Below are positions 1 through 11,160 of a stretch of DNA of 64,000 bases, one piece after another (the first letter of the stretch is position 1; every line of letters starts with the position of its first letter). The notes beneath the pieces were generated by a model that was given only the letters and a program-made list of their open reading frames with translations, was not told the DNA's origin and ran no database searches. Source of the DNA: Ophioceras dolichostomum (lineage: Eukaryota; Ascomycota; Sordariomycetes; Magnaporthales; Ophioceraceae). The position numbers and the translations under genes were made by a program. The DNA is taken from the NCBI GenBank assembly GCA_003049485.1, contig PYST01000193.1:1-64000 (forward strand), read 5' to 3'.

Positions 1-2993
1 GAAGGGGGTCTGGGCTGGGCCGTTGTGGACCATCCACGGTGGAGCTGGAGACCTGGAGAGAGCTAGTGGGTGCGTGTACCTGGTCAGTGATGGGCGGTAC
101 ACGACGTCGTAGGTCTGGGCTGTCCGTCTATCATTCTACAGACATTCCTTGGCAGAGATGGAAGGACCCGACTCTCCAAAGAGATAGTGCCGCTATACCT
201 ACAACGTATGAGAGCACCAGGACGTGAAAACAGCTGCTGTTTGGGGCCACGGGCTTCCTTTTCCCCGTCTCCCCGTCTCCTCTTCTCCCCTGGCGAGCAA
301 GCTTTTACTCGAGATATGGGGAGTATCAGGCTAGACGGCGGTTACCGAAAGTCGTGATAGAGCAGGTAGGAGAGCACCACTACTGCAGCACCAAGGTAGA
401 GAGTAGACAAGGCTAGTGAAATATCGACTGGATATCGGAGAACCCTAGATGCCTGCAATCGAATCCATTGGAACCCGCTGCCAAGAGAGAGCGCAAACAA
501 CGCTGGGGAGTTCATGAAACGCCTGTGACACCTGGTAAACAGTTCGAGGCCTACGGAAGGGTACCTGCGATGTCCTGTGTAGTGAAGGCAATACAAGCAT
601 GGGGGAAAGAGCGCGGGTAGATACATAGATAGAGAGGGGGCTGGAAGAAGAAAGAAGGGGGAACAGTTCCGATGGCAGGGGAACGCAAGGTAAACTAGTG
701 ATCGGCAAGTGACTGATGACTGGATGGTATGCAGTAGTAGAAAAGGCAGGCATCTCGTCAACAAAGAGGCCGTGAACGGCCTCATTGCCCGATGCAGTTC
801 TGGAGAGTATCATACCGAAGGGAGCGTGGACAACGACTCGAGGGCCGGTAGGACCACCTCTTGGCTCTCACAACGCCAAGAGGAGCAAAAGCGGTTCTGC
901 TGCAGCAGAATGCTGTCTCGTTGATGATGGATGATAGCAAAGCGCGGTATTCATCATCTTTCTTCTCGCTTTTTTTCTTTTTCAGCAGTGGGTCAGTCAC
1001 ACTTGAGACCTTGCCAAGAGCTGGAATGCCGGCGAGGCTGTTGGGTTAGGGTGTAGAGGGAGAAGACAAGGAGGGGAGACAAGGCGGAGACAAGGCGCTC
1101 CCTGTCCTGACGGGCAAATGCCGTCGCAGAAAATCGCAGAAAAGCTCCCCATTCGGGCTCTCGGACCATGGGGGGAGGGGGGACCAGCAGGGTCTGATTC
1201 AGGCATCATGGACGACAACAACTGCTGGATTCGGCCACCGTTGTGGCGTTGACGGAGATAGACGAGACGCTGAAGCGGTATTGGTCAGAACTCTTTCAGA
1301 TCAAATGTTTTGTGCTTGCCGCCTCAGGTAAGGTCAGGTAGCATGTCAGGTTCAGACAACTGGACGAGACCGTGCTGGGGGGTATTTTTGGGTATTTGAC
1401 AACGCAAAACAGAGCTCCACCTACCTGTAGCCAGTGCATGCGCCTCTCCTTTTCTCAGTTCCTTCAGGCTCTCTTCTTCGCAAGTCTGAAGTGAGTTGAG
1501 TTGACACAATCATCAGCCTCGAAAGGAAAGTCTTGTGCAGATATCAGTATCATTCCATTGAAATGATCTGTGGATTGAACTTGGCTTCTCCAGGTCTTGG
1601 TCTCTTGGTACGGGGAAATCCTCTCTGGGCAGAGCTCTGGGCAAATGCTTGGTGGGAGGACGAATGGCAATCTGCGATTCCCATCGCACATCGTGATTTC
1701 CCATTGAGAGCCACGGAAGCCAAGGACCCAGAAGGTGCCAAGGGCCAAGAGATACGGTGTCAAATCTCGTCTCGCTCCGACAACCAGACTCCCAGCATCC
1801 ATTTTCATCACGCCAAGATCCAGCAGATAAAACCGTCAAACTCTCAACCACACTCTCTCATCGTCCAAGAATTCTAGGTACCTACGACGCATATAATAAC
1901 ATGACGAACTAGGGTAGGTAACTCTATGTTTAACATAGAGCCTCTAGTCGTTGACTCGCACACCACACCACCATGAGATTTTTCCCGCAACAAAGGCAGT
2001 TTTTGCCGGGCCATTCGAGTCGACAGTGAGTTGACTGACACCTGCGAGTCGGTCCGCTTGCGCACGCACACACACAATTTTTTTTATCAAGATGTGACGG
2101 GACGCTACTCCGTCCACGTTCAAAAATACAACGTACAGATGCAACGAGCTCGGGCGCACGGAGGCAGACAAGAGGCAAACAGGCAAGCAGGCGAGGCAGG
2201 GAGACGAGACGCAGGGACACCGGCGTCGGAGCTCTCAACTGGTGAGGCAATGCCAAGACAGAGACCTTTCTTTCTCTCCCACCCCAGCAATGCCTGCCGC
2301 CAAGCCAAGCACCCGGATCGATCACCGTGATGGGAAGAGATGGGAATCATCTCTTGCAATCCGACACTGCTTCATCCTCAGATTTGTCAAACTGCACCGC
2401 CGTCTGTCTGGCCGTCTTGCAGGCTCTCTGTCTGGCTGTCTGGCTGTCTCGTCTGATCGGTCTTTTATTCCTTCCTCTTTCTCTTACTCTTTCTACACCG
2501 CTCCCAGTCTTTTTTCCGACAGTTCAAACTGAGTGCTGATCACGGTCATCCCTTAGAGTCAACAGACATTGTACAGGATACCTGGTAGGTTCCCGAGGTT
2601 CCTGCTGGTAGGTACCCATCGCCAGGGTTCAGATGCGATTCCCCAATGCAGTCGTGGACCCCGTGGCGGTCCAATAGGACTACTAGTGTGCTTCCACTGC
2701 TTCTTTACCTTTCCTCCCCTCACCCTCCTTCTCCTAAGCCTCTGAAGCAATCTTGTTCTTATACAGCCCCAAAGTGTGTGTGGGCTGGTGGGTGGCAAGA
2801 AAAGGGGCCTCGCACGCACGCAAACTCGAACACGATCTTCGCGAGAAAGCATGCATATATACACATTCGATATCAGACGAAGATGGGAGAGTCAGGAAGA
2901 AGATAAGCTTGACCGCTAGAGTTGGCGAACGACCTCCCTTTCCATCTACCCACCCACCTACCCACCTGAGCCACCCAAGCTGCAAAGCAGGAG
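1..2993. other. Intergenic, no gene recognised
   Basis: About 3 kb beyond the 3' end of the ABC transporter gene. Short open frames exist on both strands, but none shows a recognisable domain, a supported splice pattern or codon use like the real genes nearby. The DNA holds pyrimidine-rich stretches (2400-2530) and scattered TAGGTACC/GGTACCTA words near 1876, 1914 and 2610. A gene outside the window could have its promoter or 3' end here. Confidence 0.6.
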
Positions 2994-5900
2994 TCAAGTC
3001 CGCACACACAACAGACTACTACCCGTATCACCTTCACCAGTACCTTCACTAGTACCTGCACCTGCACCAGCACCAGCACCACCAGCACCACCAGCAGCAG
3101 GGAAGTCCCCCCTCACAATACCCGCCTTCTCGCACATAGAGCGGAACGCACCACCACTACCTCCCTGCTTATCAAACAGCTCCAGCGGCGCCCCGACCTC
3201 GACGATGCGGCCCGCGTCCATGACGCACACGCGGTCGTAGTCCAGCACCGTCCGCAGCCGGTGCGCGATGCACAGCAGCGTGCTCCGCTGGAACGCCGTC
3301 GCGATCGTGCGCTGCACCGCGAGGTCCGTCTCGAGGTCGACGGAGCTGGTCGCCTCGTCGCAGACGATGATCCGGCTCGCGCGCACCAGCGCGCGGGCGA
3401 GCGCGAGGAGCTGCCGCTGGCCCAGGGAGAAGTTGGCGCCGTCCGGTTCGATGGCGTCGTCGAGGTGGATCCGGTTGTGCTTTTTCTTTTTCTTGTTGGT
3501 GTTGTTGTCGATCGGAGCGGCGGATAAGGTCGACGGAGTTGGAGCCGCAGCCGGTGCTGGCTGGGTGGTGGTCTCTGTTGGGAATGTGGAGGTGCTGGCG
3601 GCGCGGACACGCTCTTCGTTTGACTGTGACTTTCCGCGTCGAATGTCGGCGGTAGTGTATGCGTTTGCGTTTGTGTCTGTGTCTGCATCGGCACCGATGG
3701 CGAAGCCGCTCTGGCGCAGCGCATTCCAGAGGTCTAAGTCGGTGCGTTGGCTGAACGGGTCCAAGTTGGACCGAACTGTGCCCTGGAACAGGGTTGGATC
3801 CTGGGGGATGATGGAGATGCGTGACCGTAGGTCCCTCAGTCGGACGGCGCTGGCGTCGATGCCGTCAATGGTAATAGTGCCGCCCGCGAGCGGGGCATGG
3901 CGGAACAGCGACCCCACGACGCTCGACTTCCCTGCCCCTGTTCTCCCACAAATCGCGACGTGTTCCCCGGGCTTCACGTGTAGGCTGAAGTTGTCGAGGA
4001 CGAGTGGTAAGCCAGGCCGATACCGCATCTGGATGGCCTCGAAGACAACGTCGCCTTGGGAAGGCCATGAATCAGGCACTTTTTGAAGTAGTTCTTCTTG
4101 TTGGCCGGCGCCGCCCCCCTTTCCGCCGCCCTTTCCGCCGCCCTTGTGTCCTCGCTGCCCCTTCTCCTCCTCCTCCTCCTGCTCGATGCTGGTGCTGTAG
4201 TACAGCAAGCGTTCAGCAGCGTTCATGGCATTCTCGAATTCGGTCCACTGGCGCACAGTGACCTGCAGCAGCTGCACGACGGGCAACAGCATCGAAAGAA
4301 GCATGGCCGAGACGCTCGGGTCGACGTCGTCGATATCCGACGTCGCCACCAGCATCGACGTGATCAGAACCAGCACGTTGCCGAGACAGTCCAGCCGGAC
4401 ACTGAGCCAGCGCTGCGCGGCCACGGTGAGGAACTGCGCCGAGTCCATGTCGTCCACCGCGCTGCTGATCCCCTCCACAAAGCCTCGTTCCCTACCGTAG
4501 GCCCGGATGCTCGACGCCCCCGTCAGCGCCTCGGAAAAGCGCGCAAAGACGACCGACCGCAGCACGGCCTCGTGCCGCTTCAGCTCGCGCGCCGAAGGCC
4601 GGTAGTACCGCGCCATGGCCACCACCGCCAGCACGGCCGGCACGACGGCGACGGCGAACCAGTGGTAGAACACCACGATGAGCACCAGCGTCGTGCAGAC
4701 CACGCTCACCGTGATCATCAGCAGCCGCAGCGCGTCGACCAGCACGGCGTCCACGACGTCCACGTCCCGCGAGCACCTGTTCATGATGCGGCCCAGCGGG
4801 TTCGTCTCGAAGTACACCAGCGGCGCGCCCAGCAGCCTTGCCAGCGCGCCGTCGAAGATGCGCCCGCCCGCCCGCGTGGCCGCCCGCGTCAGGGCGAGGC
4901 CGAAGGCGCAGAACAGCAGGAACTGCGCGAGGCCCAGCGCCGCGAACGCGCCCATGTACTGGCCGGACGATATCCCCAGCGCGTCGGCCACCCAGAAGGC
5001 CAGCCACAGGTTCGTCACCACCATGGAGGCCTGCGCGGCGGCGAGGAGGACGAGCACGAAGGAGGCCTGCACGAGGGGGTTGCCCGCCGCGCGGAGGTAC
5101 TGGTAGTAGACCTTGCGGTGGACGGCGTTGACCTCGCGCTCTTCTTCTTGCATCAGAGGGGCCAGGGGCAGCAGCGCTGTGTCTTTGGCTGTTGCTGTTG
5201 CTGTTGCTGCCGCTGTTGCTAGTGGTATTGCTGATTTGGTGATACCGGCAGCTGCTGCTGTCGCTCCGTTGGGCGAGGATGCGGGCAGGTGAAGTTTCCT
5301 ATAGCTAGTGCCCTTCTCATCCTCCTCCTCCTCTTCTTCCTCTGGTCGTTGCTTTCCCGCTCTTCCACCTACATCGCCATCGCTATCGATGTCCCGCTCC
5401 TTCGCGTCATTATTGTTATTGATTTTATCATGACCACTCAGCGCCTCTCCAAAATCGGCATGTCGCGCCTTCAGCTCCTCAAAGCTGCCCACATCCCTCA
5501 CCATCCCGCCCTCCAACCACACCACGCGATCACACCTGCCCAGGACATGCAGCTGGTGCGTCGCCAAGATGCGGCTCTTCCCGCCCAGCAAGCCCTCGTG
5601 CCCGATCGCGTGCTGGAACATGTGCTCGCCGACGTGCGCGTCGACCGCCGAGAGCGGGTCGTCGAGCAGCACGATCTCCGCGCCCGAGTATATCGCGCGC
5701 GCGAGGCTAAGCCGCTGCTTCTGCCCTCCGGAAAGCGTGATCCCCCTCTCGCCGATCTCGGTCTCGTCGCCGTGCGGGAGCACGTCGAAGTCCGGCTGCA
5801 GCGCGCACGCTGAGACGACGCTAGTGTACCGCGCGACGTCGAGCGGTAGACCGAAGAGGATGTTCTCCCGCGCCGTAGCGTTCTGGATCCAGGGCCTTTC

Positions 5901-8159
5901 CGGACAGATGGCGGCGTGGCCCGAGATGCTGGCTGAGCCGCCGGCCAGCTGACGCATGTCGCCCGACAGGGCGGCGAGGAGCGCGGTCTTGCCTGAGCCG
6001 ACGGAGCCGACTACGGCGAGGAGCTCGCCTCTCTTGAGCGAGAGTGTGATCGATCTTAGCGAGAAGGGTGGTGGGAGGGTCGGAAACCTTGGGATCTGGT
6101 CAGCATCAAGAACAGCAGCAGCAACCTGCCTCTGCCTCTGCCTCTGCCCTTGGCTTCTGTCACTATCGGCGTTGACGCTCTCTCGGTCTTTGTCGCTACT
6201 TCTCTTCTCAGAGCAAGAGGAAACTCGGTTCCCATCCTCTTCGCCCCCTTCAAGCGAAGTCGCCGCCACATCCCAAGCAAACGACGCCCCATCCATCTCC
6301 ACGGCGTTCTCCATCCCCGGATCAAGGCGAGGCACGGCGACCGCCCTCTCCTCCGCGGCGAGGAATGCCCCGACGCGCTGCAGCGCCGACCACGCGTCCA
6401 AGACGTGGCCCAGCGCCTGCGGCAGGATGGTCAGCTGGTTCCTCAGGCAGTTGAACAGCGCTACGCACGAGAACACGCGCGCCGCGTCTAGCCGGAAGCC
6501 GGACAGGCCGTACGCCGTGAACGACAGGACGGACGCGAAGATGGGCAGCGCCATGGCCACGGTGTGCACGGCGACCCGCGCGGACAGCAACCTCCGCAGC
6601 GCGCGCCTCTCGCGGGCCCGCACGGCGCGGATCCTCTCGAGGAAGCTGGCCTCCCACGCGAAGAACTTGACGAGCCGGATGCCCTTGACGGCCTCCTGCG
6701 TGAGGCCCACGCGCGAGTCCCCGAGCGCGTTGAGGGCGCGCCGCCCCCGGATCTGGAAGCGGACCGCGATGGTGAGGGCGGGGATGGACGCCACGAGCAC
6801 GCCGAAGCCGGCGAGCGCGCTCCAGCCGATGTTGATGATCAGGAGGGCGAGCGTGATGGTGAGCGCCGCGGGCGTGGTCCAGATTATGTGGGCTTGCGTG
6901 CAGGCCAGCTCGATGCGGCTGACGTCTGTGGATATCAGGTTGACGATTCGGCCGTCGTCCCAGCCGTCGTTGTTGGGGTTGTTGCTTTTTCGGGTTTTCG
7001 CCTCTTTGCCTCCCCGATTTCTTCGTCCTCGCTTGTCGGAGCTGTCGGGGTTGCGGCTGGTGCTGTTGTTGCTGGTGCTGTTGCTGTTGCCCCCCTTCTT
7101 CGCTCGCTCGGACAGCCGGAACGACTTGTCGAGAATAAGGGGGATCATGCATGCCCGGGTTTGGGAGCCCACCATGGCACCTGAGTACTGATAGTCTATA
7201 TATTCGAACTCCCATCATTTCATCGGCAGACGTCAGTCCTCGGTGCTCCATGCTTCTTCTTCGACTCTTCCTTTTCGGACCCTTAGACTTTTACGGACAA
7301 GCCATACCAACCAAAGGTGGAAAGAGACTGCCGGGGTAACAGAGGAGGAGAAAAGGGGTAAAACAATGGAGATAGGGACATAAGAAAACTCACGATTCAT
7401 AGCGAAACCCTGGATGATCATCATCAAGACGATTCCCACAGCTAGCCCAACAGCGGCATCCACATGGTCGTCCCTCTCTTTCTCCCTGGCCTTCTCGTGT
7501 TTAGGCACGGCATACGCCAGCGCCGCGAACTGGATCAGATACCGCAGCGTGAACGGCGCCAGCACCTGCAACACGTCCGCCACTAGCCGGAGCGCGCCGC
7601 CGAGCAAGACTTCGCGCCGGAAGGTGTGGTAGATGGCCTTGGCCAGGCGCTTCTGCTGCTTCTGCTGTTTCTTCTTCCCGGCTTCGCCGTCGTTGTCCTC
7701 CCCAACGCGCCTGCTTGACCGCCGACCGCCACCACCACCACCACTACTACTACTAGTACTGCTGCCACTGCTCTCTAGATGTCGAGAGAAAGCGGCCGCC
7801 AGCGGCGTGGCCTGACGCTCCACTCCGACCCTCCAGATGTCGTTCCCTTCCAGGGGCCGCTTCGCCCCTATGCGCATCATTGGAGTGAGCCACGAAAAGG
7901 TCAGCCGACTGAACGCGCCCGCCGTCGACTCCGGGGACGCAGCACGCTCGTCTGGGATCGGGGGCGGCGCTTTCTTCGCCCTCTTAAAGCCACAACGGCG
8001 ACGGAGCCGGACACGGTCGAGGATGTCCCCGGCACGTCGACGGCTGATGAAGAATGAGAAGGCAGGCTTCTTCTTCTCCTCGGGAACAGTAGCTTGACGG
8101 GAGACATCTTGGGGATGGTGGTTACTGCCATCCGTAAGAGCCATAGAGGCAGTAGGCAT
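2994..8159 (-). CDS. ABCC-family multidrug ABC transporter (Yor1-like)
   Basis: Two exons, 8159-7394 and 7180-2994, joined across a 213-nt intron (donor GTGAGT, acceptor CTCAG) in phase 1, give 1650 residues. The order is TMD1-NBD1-TMD2-NBD2 with a cytosolic N terminus carrying the ABCC hallmark FSRLTFSWLTPMM. NBD1 has Walker A GSVGSGKT (about 647-657), signature LSGGQ (about 738) and Walker B LLDD with Asp at the catalytic-Glu position, as in degenerate ABCC NBD1s. NBD2 has GRTGAGKSS (about 1334), signature SLGQ and CDEATSSVD, so it is the likely hydrolytic site. There is no separate TMD0, which fits Yor1-type rather than Ycf1-type exporters. By family it should export drugs or conjugates at the plasma membrane. 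Odd features are a Glu-rich inter-domain linker and a roughly 75-residue low-complexity insertion in NBD2 before the signature. The substrate is unknown. Confidence 0.93.
7181..7393 (-). other. Intron of the ABC transporter gene
   Basis: The minus strand reads AATC|GTGAGTTTT at the donor and TACTCAG|GTGCC at the acceptor. Joining in phase 1 gives Asn-Arg-Ala-Met-Val-Gly, which continues the TMD1 helix. A competing acceptor 7 nt upstream (TATCAG) breaks the frame. Confidence 0.85.
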
Positions 8160-9560
8160 AGGTGATGGATAACTAGGTTATTATCACACCACACGAGCCG
8201 CATGAGATTGCCCAGCTGGTGGTGGATGTGGTGTAGAGAGGTGATGGCTCAGGAAGAGTTCGCAGAGGAGATCACATGGATTTCCCATCTTGTGTGTAGG
8301 TCAATGCGACACAGGTTCGGGCGTGTCTATTCACAGATGTTAAGATAGGATTGGGAATCGGTATGGAGGACCCATCTAGGCTGGATATTGTTGCCATCAT
8401 CTCCCAAGGCTCTTGTCCAGCTCCACTCTCGGCATCTTGAGGCAGACCACCCATCTATCTTGGGTGCTGGACTTCAATCCCGTTCCGTACCCGTCATCTC
8501 GTCTACTATAACGACTGGCAGCCAGCCCCTGTGAAACGCCTCCTTGCCCATAGGAACCCATCGAGAAGGACGGCGCAGAACGAAACAAGTGCACAGAGAG
8601 AAGTATCTCCTCAAGATGATCCAAGGTGGAGTCGGTCCTAGCGAAATGCTCAAGCAATGAACAGATGTGCCGTTGCATGCCGCCGTTGCGTGGGTGCGTG
8701 GGTGCGTGGTGGCTGTTGGCAGGCCTCGACCGGCGTTTTCCAAACGGAGTTCATGTCACATACGGGATAAAGAACCACTTGGCTAAACGCCGTTCACGAC
8801 TTGACTTGACAAACATCCAGCCAGCCACGCTAGATCTCAACTGAACTTCGACCTAATACCCAATTGACTTACCTGAATCGTTGACGATTTACGACGCCCT
8901 GCAAGCTTTTTTTTTACTCATGAGCATCAGCTGGCCAGAGGGATGGATGAGGAATCACGCAGTTAAGAACAGTCGCTAGATGAAAGGGAGTAAAAGGGCC
9001 AGAATACCAAGACGATGCCCACAAAGATCGGGATTCGGGATCTAGAACGACGAAACCCGGCGTCAACGAACGGTCCCATCCGTCGACACGCGCCACGCTG
9101 CCCCTACTAGTATGTAGGTGCTGCACTGGCACAAACCATAGGTTAGACTACCGACCAGCGTGCCGGCAGCCGAAACGAAAAACCATGTAGAAAGAAAGGA
9201 CCACACGATGCTCCTGTCGTGGGCTCCTGAAGAAGAGCCACTCAATCGAGAAGTGGGTGCACGCGACCCATTTTTTGAAAGGTCCTTCCATGCCCTGGTA
9301 GAAGCCCTGGTGCATCGAGGCTGGTCCAATGTCTTTTGTTTATTTTCAGATTTTGTCTATTTCCTCTCGTAGCCCATATGTAGAAGAAGTGAGTGCAAGG
9401 GAAAAGCTGGCTCTGGCTAGCATTCCCACGCAACGAAGCGGGGAATGCTTCGTTTTCGACTCACCATAACCCGAAGACATAAGGCACTTGACTGAGCAGG
9501 TAGAAGAGCTGCCTACCTTACCTAGGTACAGGTAGCTTAGCCGCCAGCCTAGGTACCTAC
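8160..9560. other. Intergenic: promoter of the ABC gene and 3' flank of LYS9
   Basis: No coding region is recognised. The stretch holds the 5' flank of the ABC transporter and the 3' flank of LYS9. Its last 70 bases (9490-9563) are dense in CCTAGGTA/GGTACCTA words that run up to the LYS9 stop codon. Confidence 0.6.
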
Positions 9561-11160
9561 CTAGCTAAGCGTCTTCTCGACAAGGTAGATGCCGTACTTC
9601 TCCTTCAGCTCCTTCATCAGCGGCTCGTTGATCCGGGCCTCCATGGGCGCCAGCACGCCGCGGTCCGCGAGCGTTCCGTCGAGGACCTGCTTCACGGCCA
9701 CGGCGCAAGGGACGCCGACCAGCTTGGCCATGGCCGAGTACCCCTTCGGGTCTCCGTACTCGACCAGCGTCGACGTGCGCGTCTCGCGGCTTCCGTCAGC
9801 GTTCTCGATCCCGAACTTGTGCTGCAGCATCACGAGGTCCCTCTCCCCCGGTCCGAACTGCATCTTCTGCTCGAGCGTCGCGCAGAGCGTGTCGAGCGGG
9901 TTGCCGCGCGGCGTGATGTCCTCGTCCGAGAAGACGCCGATCCAGGCCAGGCCCGAGACGATTCGCGACTTCTCCTCCTCGGACTCGAACGTCGCCTTGG
10001 CGAGGATGACGGCCTTCAGATCGGCCTCGCTGCTCGAGGAGGCGCCGACGATTTCCTTGGTGGCCTCACGCCAGGGCACGGGCCGCGAGAGCAGCTCGCG
10101 CGGCGTGTCGTCCAGGAATCCGATGTCGACTAGGACGCGGACGAACTGCGGGAAGCCCTGGTAGCGCAGGGTGCCGCGCACGATGGTCTGGGCCTCCGGG
10201 ATGGCGTATCGCTCCTTGTAGGGCGTCGAGTCGCGGTTCGGGTAGGCGACGAAGGCGTAGCCCGGGTAGATGAAGTAGGGCTTGGCCGCGCCCATGAGCT
10301 CCTTGCCCGAGACCTCCTCGACGGCGCCGTCGCTCCAGTACCTGGCCGCGTTGCGGAGCGCGAGCAGCACCCCCCGCGAGGACCACGAGAACTTGTAGCC
10401 GAGCGGGTTGTCCGAGTCCTCGGGCGAGGGGAGGCCGCCGCAGTACGAGAGGAACGACAGGATCTTGCCGCCGGCCCGGTGCACCTCGTCGATCGTCTTG
10501 ATGGCGTACAGGTGGTCGATGCCCGGGTCCAGCCCGATCTCGTTCATGACCGTGATGCCCGCCGCCCTGGCCTCGGCGTCCAGCTCGGCCATGGCCGGCG
10601 ACACGTAGCTCGTCGTCACCACGTGCTTCTTGTTGCGGATCGCGGACTTGATCACCTTGGCGTGGTGCGTGTACGGGATCAGGCTGATGGTGAGGTCGTG
10701 CTTGGCGACCTCTGCGTCCAGGGCGGCCTCGTCATCGACGTCGACCGAGATCGGGTGCGCGTTGGCCACGCCCTCGGACAGCTTCTGCGCCGAGGCCAGC
10801 GTCCTGCAGGCTGTTCTCGTGGTGCGTCATGAAAACCGTGTGTGAGCTTGGGGTTACCTGGCCTGGCCCTGTGTGCCATGCCGCGCCGGCCAGGACTGGA
10901 AGAATGAATGCTCCGGCCGGCTCACGAGGGAGGGAGGGAGGGAGGGAAGGAGCTGAGGTCCTGCTTACCGACTGTGACCCAGATGCCGGCATCACTCAGG
11001 ATATCGAGGGTGGGCTTCGTGACGAAGCCGGCACCCAGCATGAGCACCTTCCTGGGCAGGACCATGATTAGCTCGCCAGCCCACCACCAATCTCTGACCC
11101 CTCCTCCCCCATTATGGTCTCAATGATCTGAACAATTTCTTCTCACTTTTGGGAAGCCAT
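9561..11160 (-). CDS. LYS9: Saccharopine dehydrogenase (NADP+, L-glutamate-forming), saccharopine reductase
   Basis: Three exons, 11160-11147, 11051-10969 and 10810-9561, give 448 residues, the usual length for fungal Lys9. The protein catalyses the penultimate step of the alpha-aminoadipate pathway, condensing aminoadipate semialdehyde with glutamate to saccharopine, in the cytosol. The first exon is only 14 nt (ATG GCT TCC CAA AA). Splicing over a 95-nt intron with branch point GCTAATC gives Met-Ala-Ser-Gln-Lys-Lys-Val-Leu-Met-Leu-Gly-Ala-Gly, placing the Rossmann motif GAGFVTKP at residues 11-18. The second junction restores VTV-ACRTLAS. The central part carries SLIPYTHHA, VVTTSYVSP and NEIGLDPGIDH, typical of the family. 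An in-frame ATG at 11065 would give an alternative N terminus reading through the intron, but it fits homologues less well. A Gcn4/CPC1-type site lies 438 bp upstream. Confidence 0.95.

Noticed and set aside
4098..7191. Long plus-strand frames opposite the ABC transporter (4098-5222, 5956-7191)
   Set aside because: Antisense shadows of the transporter exon with Arg/Gln/His-rich low-complexity translations.
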